Source: Priapulus caudatus (Eukaryota; Priapulida; Priapulimorpha; Priapulimorphida; Priapulidae). From it: DNA of 50,501 bases. A program made the translations under genes and the position numbers. The notes beneath the pieces are model-generated. The model was not told the origin of the DNA. It saw only the letters and a program-made list of their open reading frames with translations, and searched no databases. Positions 1-10,390 of this stretch are shown here, in pieces. Position 1 is the stretch's first letter. Every line of letters starts with the position of its first letter. Location: contig NW_014577708.1 in the NCBI RefSeq assembly GCF_000485595.1, positions 103,483-153,983 on the forward strand. Direction: 5' to 3'.

Positions 1-17
1 GTGTGTGTGTGTGTGTA

Positions 18-56
<39 letters not shown>
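1..56. repeat. (GT)n / (TA)n microsatellite
   Basis: Pure GT dinucleotides (1-16) followed by TA dinucleotides (about 20-54). The tract starts at the window edge. Confidence 0.95.
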
Positions 57-58
<2 letters not shown>

Positions 59-559
59 TTGACAACCGATATTTCGGCACCCGTATGATATATCGGTATA
101 ATTATTCAGATGGACATACGTACTGTATACGCTGTATATTTCGCGGTGGTTTAGTTTTCGCGAATTTCGCGAACGCGTCTTCGACCGCGAAAATAACAAC
201 ACGCGAAGAATTTATACCGAATAATTCATAATTCACAGACCGCGAAATTAACTACTCGGGAAATTGTCCGTCAAGTCTGAATTCGCGAAAATATCTGCAC
301 GCGAAAAATATGGCGTATACAGTAATTCTGTGTCCACTTATATTAAATGTGCTTCCCACGCCAAAGCTTGATATAAAATGCCAAATGTAGTATATATATG
401 TGTAGAGTAGCAACTAAAACTAAAAAAGTGTATTGAGGCTAGGTGGCGATTAAACGTAGATAATAACAAATTATAAGTAAGTACCAATTAAGGTTGGAAT
501 CCGATCATAAAAATACGTACGTAGTTAGCGCAACGTACAGTAAACGATAGAGGTAATTG
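57..559. other. AT-rich flank, no gene seen
   Basis: It contains TTCGCGAA-type motifs repeated near 155-310 (TTCGCGAATTTCGCGAA and relatives), suggesting a degraded palindromic element. No coding signal. Confidence 0.4.
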
Positions 560-2320
560 TATTTCGGCTGACGAAACGCCATCACAATACCTTGCCCACA
601 GTAAGTGAAGGGGTGGGGGGCTTTCCACAATGGATACGCGCAGTAGCAGGCGTTGTCGAGCTGTTAGTAGTGAGTAGTTGCTGTGCATGCCTAGGAGCAG
701 CCCTAAGGACTGTTGCGTGACCGCGCAAGGTTTTATTCGCGATCGCTGTAGCATGGTTCAAAAATTGTCTGGTGGGGCAAGTCCGATGCCCTGCGTTACA
801 GTAGAGCGGTCGTGTATATTGGGAAACCTGTCGCTCGGCGTGCGTGTGTTATATCTATGTCGACGCCTATACGTCGGTCTCGGCTGATAGAGCGGCGCTG
901 TTGTCATGGACCTATATATGCCATGCAGTCTAGATGGGTAGAGGTTGATTTCAAGCCAATCTCAAAAAGTAATCCTAATCCCCGTCCGGTAGGCAGACCT
1001 TGAAACGAGTCATTGAGTAGGAGGTGTAGTTTGCTTTGGATCAATTTTGTAGGAATGCGTTAGGCTCGGAAGACGTCGATCAGTAAGGTTCCTAGCTCTG
1101 TCTAGCAACCTCGAAAATTCTGCGCAGCATCGATCTGCCCTACCGCCATCTTCTGCCTGAAGCCGGCATGATTCATATATACTCAGCAAAATCGGGCACT
1201 GGGCGGGTGCAGTTCAAGGTCCTCCTGTTGTACATAATTGTAGGCTGCGCACGAACTGCGACTTCTTCTTGTGTATAGTTGTCCGTTTTCGAGGGATCTT
1301 CTGATGTCGGGACGGAACCACATTCATAGTAGGACTCCGCATCTCTCTCGGCTCCCCGATTTTGTTAGCATTGTTAATGAAGTTCAGTACGATATGTCGT
1401 CTTTGGGAACGTACATCAGCAGTTGTGGCGTCACCGCGCCTCCCTTTCCCCGCAGCTCTTTCCACAAGCTCGCTTGTATTCCGCCATGGGGAATAGACCG
1501 TCCTAACTAGGCAGAGGTTGGAAGACAGGAGGTATATGGGATCCTTCCCCACTATAACTTCTAGGAGAACATGCGAAATCACCAGATCTCCTTTATACCC
1601 TACGTCTCTTCGTCGCGAAGGTACAGTACGTCTTGCTGCGTGGTGCGTATAGACGTGCACGCTCACACTAGCATAGGAGAACTCCCTAGTTGGTGTCTTA
1701 GCCGCTCAACGTGTCCTAGCAGGAACACATACCCAACGTACGTGGAGCTGAATGACCGATTGGCAAGGCGTGTCTGCTAGGGTGCAGAGGTAGGAGCTCG
1801 CGGTTCTTTGTATTCGACACCCGGAGCTTGCCACGAGTTCACTTGTGGGAGCCCACCCGGAGTACAGATTGAAAGGGGGAGAGGTCGCCACACCTACGTG
1901 CCTTGATGTGACACGGCCGCCAGCAGTACTGCAGAATGGGGCCATCGATACTGGAGAGGGAATTTTGGAGGAGCATGACTCATGTGGCACGAGATGGCAT
2001 GAGCTACACGGGCTCGCATCAATATTAATAATGCAGTCCATAGCCTGCGGGATAGAAAAACCCCAGAGATCTTTTCTTTCTGACCTTCTAAGTCCGCCTG
2101 CATATGTTCCGGTTTTTTTTGCTAAACGAATACCAGGATTATAATGCTTATACATATCATGACCCTGGTGAGCATGATTAGGAACTGGACAGATACACGT
2201 ATTGCGCACATAATAGAGCATGCGTTGTGTCCAAGTAGCCGACTGGCGGTAGGATAACGGTCTGGCTGGTTCAAACTTCAATAGTATACGTACGGTAGAG
2301 CGCTGCTTCATACGCTGGAC
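560..2320. other. GC-elevated stretch, unrecognised, possibly a decayed mobile element
   Basis: The composition is more balanced than the flanking AT-rich DNA, and both strands carry medium-length open frames. The longest is 201 codons on minus (1706-2311), and there is a 150-codon frame at 1214-1666. None shows a family motif or splice-site pattern that I recognise, and the frames overlap on opposite strands. That argues against host coding and for chance openness in decayed transposon sequence. Confidence 0.3.
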
Positions 2321-2680
2321 AAGAATTTATTATTGTCGTCGTCGGCGTCGTTGTTGTTTTGTTAGCATCACCAGCATGATCATCATCAATATAGTTATTA
2401 ATATAGGTAGGCACATATATGGCAAACTCTCGCATCCCGTCGAGAAGTAAACAAGAAGACTATGAAGTAACACGATACACGGCTTCATTTATTCCTACTT
2501 TCTCTACAGACATTACGAACATTGTAGTAGGACTAGCCTACGCTTACTCACAGATGCGGATACGCTATATCTGCTATTCATCCGACTTACATATTCTGAG
2601 AATCTCTCTCCATAGTTACACTGAAAGGGTCAATGTATTCTTGGGTACAAAAACGCATGACGTACTATGGTAGTTTAGGT

Positions 2681-2720
2681 CAAGGAGCTACATATATAGC
2701 TAGTTATATGTAGCTCCTTG
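2681..2720. mobile_element. Short palindromic element 1 (40 bp) with 8-bp TSD
   Basis: It begins CAAGGAGCTACATATA and ends with the reverse complement. It is flanked on both sides by GTTTAGGT (2673-2680 and 2721-2728), an exact 8-bp duplication. Member of the tiny-palindrome family described in the findings. Confidence 0.75.
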
Positions 2721-3240
2721 GTTTAGGTTAGGGCAGGGTTAGGGTTAGAGGTAGGGACACGTTCCTACAGTACCGAGAGAGACAGACCCTTTCAGTTACA
2801 ATTCCTCCGTGTACTCTACTGTGGCACCTTGCCATGGAGTGCGGAAAAGAGAAATCGCGACCGTAAGTTCAATATTGGGTTTGACTCAACAGCACGTGAG
2901 ATCAGGTCAGCTTCGCGCCGTGTGCTAGTATCGAGATTAAGAGCGGCGCAGAAACATGCGCGCGAGACGGGTGCGGTCGGTGCACGTGCGCGTACCTGCA
3001 GATAACAAGAGGTGCGCCGGAGACTGGCCTTCGTAAAAACAAATGTTTGCACACCTGTGTGCGGTTGCTGCGTACAATACCTTATCCTTATCCACAGGCA
3101 CTTGGGACAGAGTCAGTAAAAACTGAAAATAATATGAACGCACATTCACAATTTCACAAATAGGCCCTACTACCGTACCTCTCAATTACAGTTCCACTGT
3201 TGCGTCACTGTATGTAAACTTTCCTTCATAAAAACCTATG

Positions 3241-3438
3241 TAAAAACTAACGCCGAACGCTCCCGCACTCGCCGCTGCGAGTGTGCTGTGTCGCCATGAT
3301 AATATATATATATATATTACGGAGCTTTGCAACACGAGCCACACAATGGATACCTCCTACACATCAAATATATATATTCTCATGGCGACACAGCACACTC
3401 GCAGCGGCGAGTGCGGGAGCGTTCGGCGTTAGTTTTTA
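3241..3438. repeat. 59-bp perfect inverted repeat with 80-bp loop
   Basis: Arm 3241-3299 (begins TAAAAACTAACGCCGAACGC) is exactly reverse-complementary to 3380-3438. The loop is AT-rich with (TA)n. The similarity resumes outside the arms (CTTTCCTTCATAAAAA near 3220 against TTTTTATGAAGGAAAG at 3433-3448), separated on the left by a 12-bp insertion (CCTATGTAAAAA-like). This is a foldback or young MITE, able to form a long hairpin. Confidence 0.9.
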
Positions 3439-4560
3439 TGAAGGAAAGTTGATATACAGTGACCTTATCCCGTATGAACCGAACGTTCAACACGATATGG
3501 TTACATTCCGCAAAAAAATTACCGCTTATTATCCATGCAAATAGTAACCACTCCGCCAATGCAAAATTCAAGTGAGTTAACGTCTGTGTACCTGTACAAT
3601 AATACACATCCGCGCGCGCGTATGTACGTGCGTGCAAGTGCGTGTGCGTGTGCGTGTGTGTTCCTGCATGGCAGACGTTGAGATAGCTATAAAAGACGAC
3701 ACATATTCAAGTGGTAATCTAAGAAGATAGCAAACAAATAAATGATCGAGCGCAGTATAATTTCTGGAGAAACAATCAATAGCATAGTAGACTAAACTTG
3801 AAAGGTGCTCGCTTACAAGTGCTGATCTAAATACATATAAATATATATAAAGACAAAGTACGTGAGAATTAGCTCGGTGTCATACACCGGTGGCAGAATA
3901 CATTCGCATGCAAATGCAAGTTTTATAACAAGCTATGCTAAGTTTCCACTGCAGTTCAAGATCAATTTCATGCCCCTTTACTGCCATTCACTTTTCGTCC
4001 GACGTGCTGCGCATGATAACGCAGAATAGCATAAAATTGTCAATTTTATATAAAAACTCCTACTAGATAACATTTACGTTTGCAATGCTGCCGACTGGAA
4101 TAAAACCAAATTATCATATCGCTCATAATATATACCTTTAAATAAATTAGCAATACGTCAAGAATTATAGTTTACCTAATTTACACTTGTGAATGTCCGT
4201 ACAAAAAATGCATTTTGACGAATCGCTTTTTTTAAGGACAAGACTTTCATGATTAATAAAATCCCTGATGCTAGTTCTTCTAAAAATATCAGACGAATTT
4301 ATAGTCTATCTATACATTATTACTGTACAGTTGATGAGTTAATATGAGGGAAAAGGTAAACAGGTATATACCGACAATTGATTTGTTTTTATACAATAAG
4401 AATATCATAGTAATGTCTCTCAATAGTAAAAGTACATAATATAAATTGCACAAAAATCGTGGACGTTTTCATGTTCAAGCACATCTTGTATTCCACGTCT
4501 GTATGGGCGTGGAATTGAGTCAAGTCAAGTCAAATTTACGCTGGTGCCAAATACGGTACA
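3439..4560. other. AT-rich intergenic flank, no gene seen
   Basis: Short (CGCG/GTGC)n tract at 3611-3660; otherwise AT-rich with no splice-supported or open coding signal. Confidence 0.5.
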
Positions 4561-4569
4561 ACATATTAC

Positions 4570-4631
4570 CAGGAGTAAGATAATATAGGTATATATAACC
4601 AAGAGATTTAACCTATATTATCTTACTCCTG
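4570..4631. mobile_element. Short palindromic element 2 (62 bp)
   Basis: 21-bp arms (CAGGAGTAAGATAATATAGG start, CTTACTCCTG end) around a 20-bp spacer. It is flanked by ATATTAC at 4563-4569 and 4632-4638. Confidence 0.8.
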
Positions 4632-4638
4632 ATATTAC

Positions 4639-4682
4639 TAGAAGTAGATAATAGGGAATAAATTCCCTATTATCTACTTCTG
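4639..4682. mobile_element. Short palindromic element 3 (44 bp), tandem to element 2
   Basis: It begins TAGAAGTAGATAATAGGG and ends with the complement CTACTTCTG. It is flanked by ATATTAC at 4632-4638 (shared with element 2) and 4683-4689. The interior is unrelated to element 2, so this is not a simple tandem duplication. Confidence 0.8.
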
Positions 4683-4689
4683 ATATTAC

Positions 4690-5195
4690 CAATAGGCTAA
4701 TAATGATGTACAGTACAATATTTTGACCATATAGATATATCATTATAATATTAATTACGGCTAATAATAAACCATGCTTGATGTAATGAAACATGAGGCA
4801 TACTTTTAGTATGAATCACAACCTTGTGATGACACAAAATTTCACACTTGAGATTCATTAACTAGCCAAAAATACCACTACTTACATACATGATACACAT
4901 GAATTTTTAACTACAGTTAACACATATCTAAACCTTCCACACTATAATGCAAATTTAAATTTGTACAAGTACAAATACTTATATTTACAAACCTGATTCT
5001 CCTTCCAAGCTGCCCCAACTCACTTGTTAATATCCATGATACAATAAATAGATATACCCATTCCATGAATAAGAACAGATCATTCAACTATTTACTCTTC
5101 ACTACACACGATGTCAAAGTTAGTAAATTACACATGATAAAATATTATGGTAAAAACAAACTTGTGTATATGCTATATCTCCTGAGAGTTTAGAA
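4690..5195. other. AT-rich 3' flank, no gene seen
   Basis: No open frame with coding character. The region lies beyond the nesprin stop codon. The stretch from 5202 to 5549 may be 3' untranslated sequence; it includes an imperfect inverted repeat around AATAGTAACATT (5296-5347). Confidence 0.5.
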
Positions 5196-5201
5196 TTTAT
5201 T
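5196..5201 (-). promoter_or_regulatory. Candidate poly(A) signal of the nesprin gene
   Basis: AATAAA on the minus strand (TTTATT on plus), about 350 nt downstream of the nesprin stop. It is the first canonical hexamer I noticed after the stop. In AT-rich DNA such hexamers arise by chance, so this is only a candidate. Confidence 0.3.
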
Positions 5202-5549
5202 ACACAAGTATTTACAAGCACAAGTTAGGACAACACATCTCCATGGATGAAGACCATATACCAAAACTGTCATGCATATGGGCAACTTTGTCAGTATAAT
5301 AGTAACATTAATGGAAGATACAATTCTGTGTGTATAATGTTACTATTATGTTAATGTCTGTATAGAATTGTCTGATTCACTTTTTCATATAATAAAAGGC
5401 CAAGTAGGATAAAAACATTTGATATAACCCAAAATGCTATTATTGCACACCTATAAATAATGCAAACTGATCAACGGTCCATACCTAATAAGTGCATTCA
5501 GACTTTCATATCGCTGTGTGTGCTTACATTGAAGTGGTTTCTACATGGT

Positions 5550-5757
5550 CTAGGTTGGTGCGGGGTAGCCCTGGTGAAGCAGACTAGGATTCCACATCCA
5601 CTGATAGGTATTTGCCTCATCACAGCAGTCCGGCCTTAGCAACAAGGGAATGATGAGTATTCCCACCACGAGGAGCCACGGTGCAATGGATGCCTTCATC
5701 ACGCGGCAAATATAGGAACCCCAGCCCGTGGTTGCTGCATCCTTCTTGGATGTACAC
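5550..5757 (-). CDS. Nesprin exon E16: transmembrane helix and KASH peptide, stop
   Basis: The terminal exon: one base completes an Arg codon (AG|G), then 68 codons and TAG at 5552-5550. The acceptor is CCGTTGCAG|GTGTAC. It contains RVMKASIAPWLLVVGILIIP followed by LLLRPD: a basic flank, then a single hydrophobic helix of about 20 residues. The last 24 residues form the lumenal KASH peptide, beginning Cys-Asp-Glu-Ala-Asn and ending GYPAPT. That cysteine is at -23 from the C-terminus. In nesprin-1/2 the cysteine at -23 forms an intermolecular disulfide with SUN. The Ala-Asn after it, a Pro and a Leu before the tail, and the Pro-x-Pro-Thr end also match. It lacks the usual PPP triplet (PAP instead). 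Confidence 0.95.
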
Positions 5758-6176
5758 CTGCAACGGAATAGAGAATTTAAGCAAATGCAATCATGCTAAA
5801 TGTCATGTGATGGATCACGAACGCGAACCATGATGATCACAAGTTGCTGCTTAACGTGAAAGTCGTGTAGATCAGGGGTGCATAATGACAACCCCAAAAA
5901 TGCTCTTCATGGAGAGATCTGTTCTATCTACAGCAGTGTCTGCTAACAGACGTTTAAGACCATTCATAGTGCATCTATATTTCTGTGCGAAATAGATAAA
6001 TTCGTCATAATCCCATGAAGTGCAGCTATTATGAAATATATGCTATATTATCATATTACCAAATACATAATTATTGGGTTATCATAATAAAATTCATATA
6101 TTGGGTGAATGTTGTTACCCTTACTCGAAGTTGAATTATTGCTAGGTGGTGTGCTGCACCATGAACGATCACATAC
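5758..6176 (-). other. Intron between E15 and E16
   Basis: GT (6176-6175) to AG (5759-5758), with a pyrimidine tract before the acceptor. Nothing else seen. Confidence 0.85.
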
Positions 6177-6387
6177 CTACTGGTGGAAACCTGCACGTTC
6201 CACCGGGGACTCAGACTATCGATGGACTCGCCCGAGACGCTGACCCCACTATCGACCGCATCCACGACGTGTAACTCGGTGAGTGTCGGGTCGCAGCCGT
6301 CGTGACCATCTGTCGCGAGGCGGACACGCGCCTCCAGAGCCCCGACCAGCAGATCGACCTTCAGCCTCAGAGTTGTAAGCACCGTTT
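6177..6387 (-). CDS. Nesprin exon E15 (residues 1388-1458), pre-KASH region
   Basis: A 211-bp exon completing a Glu codon (G|AA) and leaving at phase 2 (AGTAG|GTATGT). The acceptor is CCCGAACAG|AAACGG. The first half is a leucine-rich helix (LTTLRLKVDLLVGALEARVR). After a loop (DGHDGCDPTLTE) comes a polar stretch SGVSVSGESIDSLSPRW that forms the short cytoplasmic linker to the transmembrane helix in E16. It is GC-rich. Confidence 0.9.
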
Positions 6388-6885
6388 CTGTTCGGGCAGA
6401 GGAAAATGTGATGGCATTAACATGACTGTTTTTAATCGGTGGGGGAAACGACTCAGGGTCTATATACCTATGGTAATACGACCCTATGGTGTTACTGTCT
6501 CAAATTTATTCAAACACAAAAGTATAACATTATCACTTGGATAAATCTTCTTATTAATTGATTCATTCAAATGGCCAACCTAATCATAGCAGCCCTGTTG
6601 AAATCGAAACGTACTAATTAAATGTCAAGTTCATTAATTAAATGTCAAGTTAATTAAAAATAATTAAAAGCATCATCTATTGAAATTATTCGCTTCACTT
6701 CAGTTAGTTAGATTTGAGCCATGTTCGAATATCTGTCCCACTCTCCTCCCTCCCCCATCTCTCTCTCCCTATCTCGCTCTCGCTCACTCCTATCTCTATC
6801 TCTCTCTCTCTCTCTCTGTTTCTCGCTCTATCTCGCCTTATCTTTCTTTTTCATCTTTATCGCTATAGGTGGCAATGATACACAC
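6388..6885 (-). other. Intron between E14 and E15 with CT-rich tract
   Basis: CT-rich run at 6735-6860 (CTCTCTCTC, TCTCGCTC). A 16-bp AATTAAATGTCAAGTT unit is repeated in tandem at about 6617-6653. Confidence 0.8.
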
Positions 6886-7015
6886 CCGTCTTGCTGAGGT
6901 CCTGCATTAGCTCGCTGTCCTCCATCGGGCGTGCTTCTCCTGCCACTATGTCTAGTGCCAGTGTTGACAACGCGCTCATACGACTGCTCATGCTGCACAC
7001 CTCATCCTGAAGCAC
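6886..7015 (-). CDS. Nesprin exon E14 (residues 1345-1387)
   Basis: A 130-bp exon, phase 0 in (GTTCATACAG|GTGCTT) and phase 1 out (GACGG|GTGTGT). It encodes VLQDEVCSMSSRMSALSTLA, then EDSELMQDLSKT. The predicted helices fit the last spectrin-like repeat before the membrane anchor. The donor is GTGTGT, weaker than the others in this gene. The following intron contains a CT-rich tract (6735-6860). Confidence 0.88.
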
Positions 7016-7486
7016 CTGTATGAACCAAACAGCAGAGATGAGTGAATGTCCATCAAATACGATCATTTCTCTTCTTTCATTTCCTTTCCCACTAATGTTA
7101 AATAAATACAAAACCTCTTGCTCATTGCTCATTCACGCAACTTAAACAACCAGCATTATGTAGAGACCGATCCCAAGTTATTTTAAATGACAAAATGTAT
7201 CAATTAGCTGTCTAACACAAAAACTAAAAAAGACAAGCTTACAAACAAACTAAACAAAAGTTTATTATGGCACATCCAGTGAAGCTGCAGTCTATGGTGG
7301 TATTGTCTATAGAAGATAACAACTCCAGACAACTTCTAAAACTTCCAGAAGTGCTCGCATACTTTCCCAGATAGCAACATTAATTAATACATTTCTAGTA
7401 ACCTCTCTATCAATGCTATTGCAGATGGTCAATGCTACTTTCACTGTCATAAAATTATCTGTAATCTTATGTCTAAGAGTCCACTA

Positions 7487-7568
7487 CTCTTACCACTACC
7501 ACTACCATTACTACTACCACTACCACCACCATTACCACTACTATTACTATTACCACTACCACTCCTAC
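7487..7568 (-). repeat. (TAC/CAC)n trinucleotide tract abutting a splice donor
   Basis: ACTACC/ACCATT units on plus read GTAGTGGTAATGG on minus, immediately after the E13 donor at 7568. The frame stays open for about 32 valine-rich codons before a stop. Confidence 0.85.
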
Positions 7569-7761
7569 CATGGCATCACGTAGCTGAGCTTCTGCAGGTG
7601 CCACGGAGATTGTGCCAGAGCCATCAAGATTTATCGACTCCTCCAGTAGCAGCATCTCTGTCTCTGTGCTGCTCAGAAGACCCTGCAGCTGCATCAAGCC
7701 ATCTCGAATGTTGTGCCAGCACTTGAGAGCTCCTTCTAGCTGTCCCAACCACACCGAGTCG
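7569..7761 (-). CDS. Nesprin exon E13 (residues 1280-1344), spectrin repeat
   Basis: A 193-bp exon completing a Ser codon (AG|C) and leaving at phase 0 (GCCATG|GTAGGA). It encodes DSVWLGQLEGALKCWHNIRD, then LMQLQGLLSSTETEMLLLEE and APAEAQLRDAM. The W.QLEGALKCW pattern fits spectrin helix A and the rest helix B. Its donor abuts a (GTAGTG/GTGGTA)n trinucleotide tract in the intron, which offers many cryptic in-frame donors. Confidence 0.9.
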
Positions 7762-8060
7762 CTAGAAAGTACAAAGAGTATACAATGTACAATACATGCC
7801 CTATTACACTTTATCTGAGTCGACTATGAAACTGCTGCCAGCAATCATGAATACAAAGTTGCTGTAATGTTCAGACAAGAAGTAAGAGCTCAAAGGGGAG
7901 ATGCAGTAACCTATGCCCATTGTTGGCTTTAAAATCACTGCTTAGATTGTCCTTGTGTAATTTGTAATATTTCATTTGATGATTTTGTTTTCGTGAGCAA
8001 AATACTACTTGTAAAATGTACCTATTAGAACATGCTAGAAAACTTATGAAAGGTTATGAA

Positions 8061-8737
8061 TAGGGGTGCACCGGAACTTGGATCCGGCCGGAACTATCCG
8101 GCCGGATCCCCAATTTTTGAGAGTTCCGGTTCTGGCCAGAACCCTTCAGAAACAGTCGGCCAGAACAGGAACTTTTTCCTAATTTCATTTCTGCTACAAG
8201 TGTCATCAAAATCAAAAGATTAGTCACTGAATGTAGTTGAGAGTTAATAGAGTCAACTTGCTGACAATGTAGTGTTAACAACTTCACACTTTTCTGCCCA
8301 AAAAACGCTTGCCACTTCAACATTGGCTAACTAACTGAACTGAACCTAACTGATGTTAGGTGATTCATAAGATTTCCTTTCAAAATCAAATACTCTTAGA
8401 GCCACAGAAATCGCATCTGTCCGTTAGTTGAAAATAATAGACTAAAACCAGGGATACTGCAACATGCAGGTTGTGCCACGGAATTCGCTCGCGAATAAGA
8501 TGCCAGAATTATGCAAATTTTGCACTGTAAGCAGCCGATTCATACACCTAACAGTAACAACCATCCTGTAATTAGAACTTTGAGCATGTCCTACTCACCT
8601 AAGTGATGTGCCTGCTAATGATAGTTCGTTCTGGCCGAGTGAGTTTGCGCAATACTGGGCCAAAACTGTAAAGTTTATTCCCAGCTAAAGTTCCGATTCC
8701 GGCCGGAACTTAAAAAGTTGGATCCGGTGCACCCCTA
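8061..8737. mobile_element. hAT-type MITE (677 bp) with 8-bp TSD
   Basis: The terminal inverted repeats are TAGGGGTGCACCGGA at the left and its complement at the right, followed by GGATCCGG/CCGGATCC-rich subterminal sequence. The exact 8-bp duplication GTTATGAA lies at 8053-8060 and 8738-8745. TIR and TSD length fit the hAT superfamily. It has no transposase: the open frames inside are chance. It lies in the E12-E13 intron. Confidence 0.9.
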
Positions 8738-8893
8738 GTTATGAATTTGCTTGGATGATAGCAAGTGGAATTAATTAGAATGCATAATTTAAATTACACA
8801 AAAATATCCTGCTTGCCACAGTTATTCCACATGAGGTTAATTAAACAGTTTCTTTATACATAGTGTGAAAGAATATATAACCCATATACATAC

Positions 8894-9048
8894 CTATGTT
8901 GCTGTTCATCCCATCTGCGGTAAAGCTCTGTCACTTCATCCTGGATCTTGCTGACGTCAACATCAGGATGCTGAACCATGAACCTGTGAAGTGTCACGTT
9001 GACAGCAGTCAAGATTGTCTTCACTTCCTCCAGCTGCACCTGCCTCTC
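8894..9048 (-). CDS. Nesprin exon E12 (residues 1229-1280), spectrin repeat
   Basis: A 155-bp exon, phase 0 in (TTTTTGAACAG|GAGAGG) and phase 2 out (CATAG|GTATGT). It encodes ERQVQLEEVKTILTAVNVTL and then VSKIQDEVTELYRRWDEQQH. The V.ELYRRWDE ending is a textbook spectrin helix C core. The intron between E12 and E13 carries a hAT-type MITE (8061-8737). Confidence 0.92.
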
Positions 9049-9518
9049 CTGTTCAAAAACACAAATCGTTAGAACGAAGCGGTCTTCTAACAGACCCAAT
9101 CGTTTTGGGTAAACAATCAACAATAAAACAAATATATATATGGTTGACATCGCATTCTCTATGTAACAACTGGATTGTACATTGCGCATGCTATTTAATG
9201 TTACGATATTACCTGGCCCCTACGTCGAATTATAAGGTGATGGCAGTCAGTAAGAAGTTTGGAAATCAATCCCATATAGTTCAGTAGTTATAGCAACCAA
9301 CATAATGCTGATTCTTGACTAACTAATATGGTGGCAAAATTACCTCATCTGTTAGCCTTGCACTTATACAGCAATACACTCCCTAATTCTGTATATAGAG
9401 GACCCTCATGGGAAACCATGTCATTTTATGACAGGTGTGACCGTGTCTGTTCTACGCAGGTGACCACTAACACTAGTTAGACTGTATGGAGAGTCACACA
9501 TAGCCATATCACACAGAC
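9049..9518 (-). other. Intron between E11 and E12
   Basis: GT-AG intron; no repeat or element recognised. Confidence 0.85.
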
Positions 9519-9718
9519 CTGCAGCATGCGGATGGCGACCTCCAGACTGCTGTAGGTCGCGAACACATCTGTCTCGCTGCCGACGATGCCGCGCGTGCAC
9601 ACGAGTAGCAGACGACTCCTCACGCTGCACAGCTCCCTGCGCAGTGCCAGCACATCAGCCGCCTGCTGCTGACTGCTTAACGCCTTCCTCTGTAGCTCCT
9701 CCCAGCATCCGACCAAGT
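9519..9718 (-). CDS. Nesprin exon E11 (residues 1162-1228), spectrin repeat
   Basis: A 200-bp exon completing an Asp codon (G|AC) and leaving at phase 0 (CTGCAG|GTCTGT). The acceptor is GCTATTGCAG|ACTTGG. It encodes DLVGCWEELQRKALSSQQQA, then LALRRELCSVRSRLLL and LEVAIRMLQ. The W-EEL-x8-Q pattern is the core of a spectrin helix C joined to the next helix A. It is GC-rich relative to the flanking introns. Confidence 0.9.
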
Positions 9719-10290
9719 CTGCAATAGCATATCCAATTAAACTAATTATTACGAGATTTTTGCTCAGAAATAAATATAGCTGATATAGTCTCACCTGGCA
9801 GCGGAAATATCACTGATTACACCAACATTAAAAATACTAAGATTTTATGCAGTTATAGCATAGAAAATTGGATATGAACACATCGTAACAGCATTGCAGC
9901 AATGCATTTTATCGTATCGCGGTAATGGCAGAATTGGTAAACTTGTAAATTGTCGGTGATTAATTGAAAACAAGTGCATGTGAGAGAGAATGTACTATGT
10001 CTATGGCAGAGCGGCTGCGGCGCTACTAGGTAGTCCCTACTACCGGCTCTAGTGTCAAGATTACAGCAAACGATTGTTTACCAAACTAGTAGTTCGAAAA
10101 TTGCATGTTTTGGTGAATACGAAGGTTCTAAGACATTTTATTGTTACTCTAACGTCTAAGTCTAGACAATTGCTGTTACTCATGCAATAACGGTAGGTAT
10201 CATGAAAGTGGTGAAAACGCTGGAAAACTCTCGTAATAATTACTTTAATATACTTATCTTATACTAATATTATATATCGTATACTATACC
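9719..10290 (-). other. Part of the E10-E11 intron, nothing recognised
   Basis: AT-rich, no coding frame. The remainder of this 1.9-kb intron carries the elements listed next; 10391-10999 is likewise featureless. Confidence 0.6.
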
Positions 10291-10339
10291 GTACCGTACC
10301 GTACCGTACGCTACCACACCACACCACACCACACCACAC
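10287..10339. repeat. (TACCG)n then (ACACC)n minisatellite
   Basis: About five ACCGT pentamers, then about five ACACC pentamers. Confidence 0.9.
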
Positions 10340-10352
10340 TATACTATATTAT

Positions 10353-10390
10353 CAAGAGCTAATAACACCAAGAGGTATTATTAGCTCTTG
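10353..10390. mobile_element. Short palindromic element 4 (38 bp)
   Basis: CAAGAGCTAATAA ... TTATTAGCTCTTG. Flanks ATATTAT (10346-10352) and ATCTTAT (10391-10397), a 7-bp duplication with one mismatch. Its arms match elements 8 and 10. Confidence 0.8.

Noticed and set aside
1706-2311. 201-codon frame on minus considered as a gene
   Set aside because: No recognisable domain, overlapped by a 99-codon frame on plus, and no splice context.
4563-4689. Repeat-spacer-repeat layout considered as CRISPR-like
   Set aside because: Only 7-bp repeats with palindromic spacers in animal DNA; better explained by two insertions.
8054-8323. 89-codon minus frame
   Set aside because: Lies inside the hAT MITE and reads through its terminal repeat.
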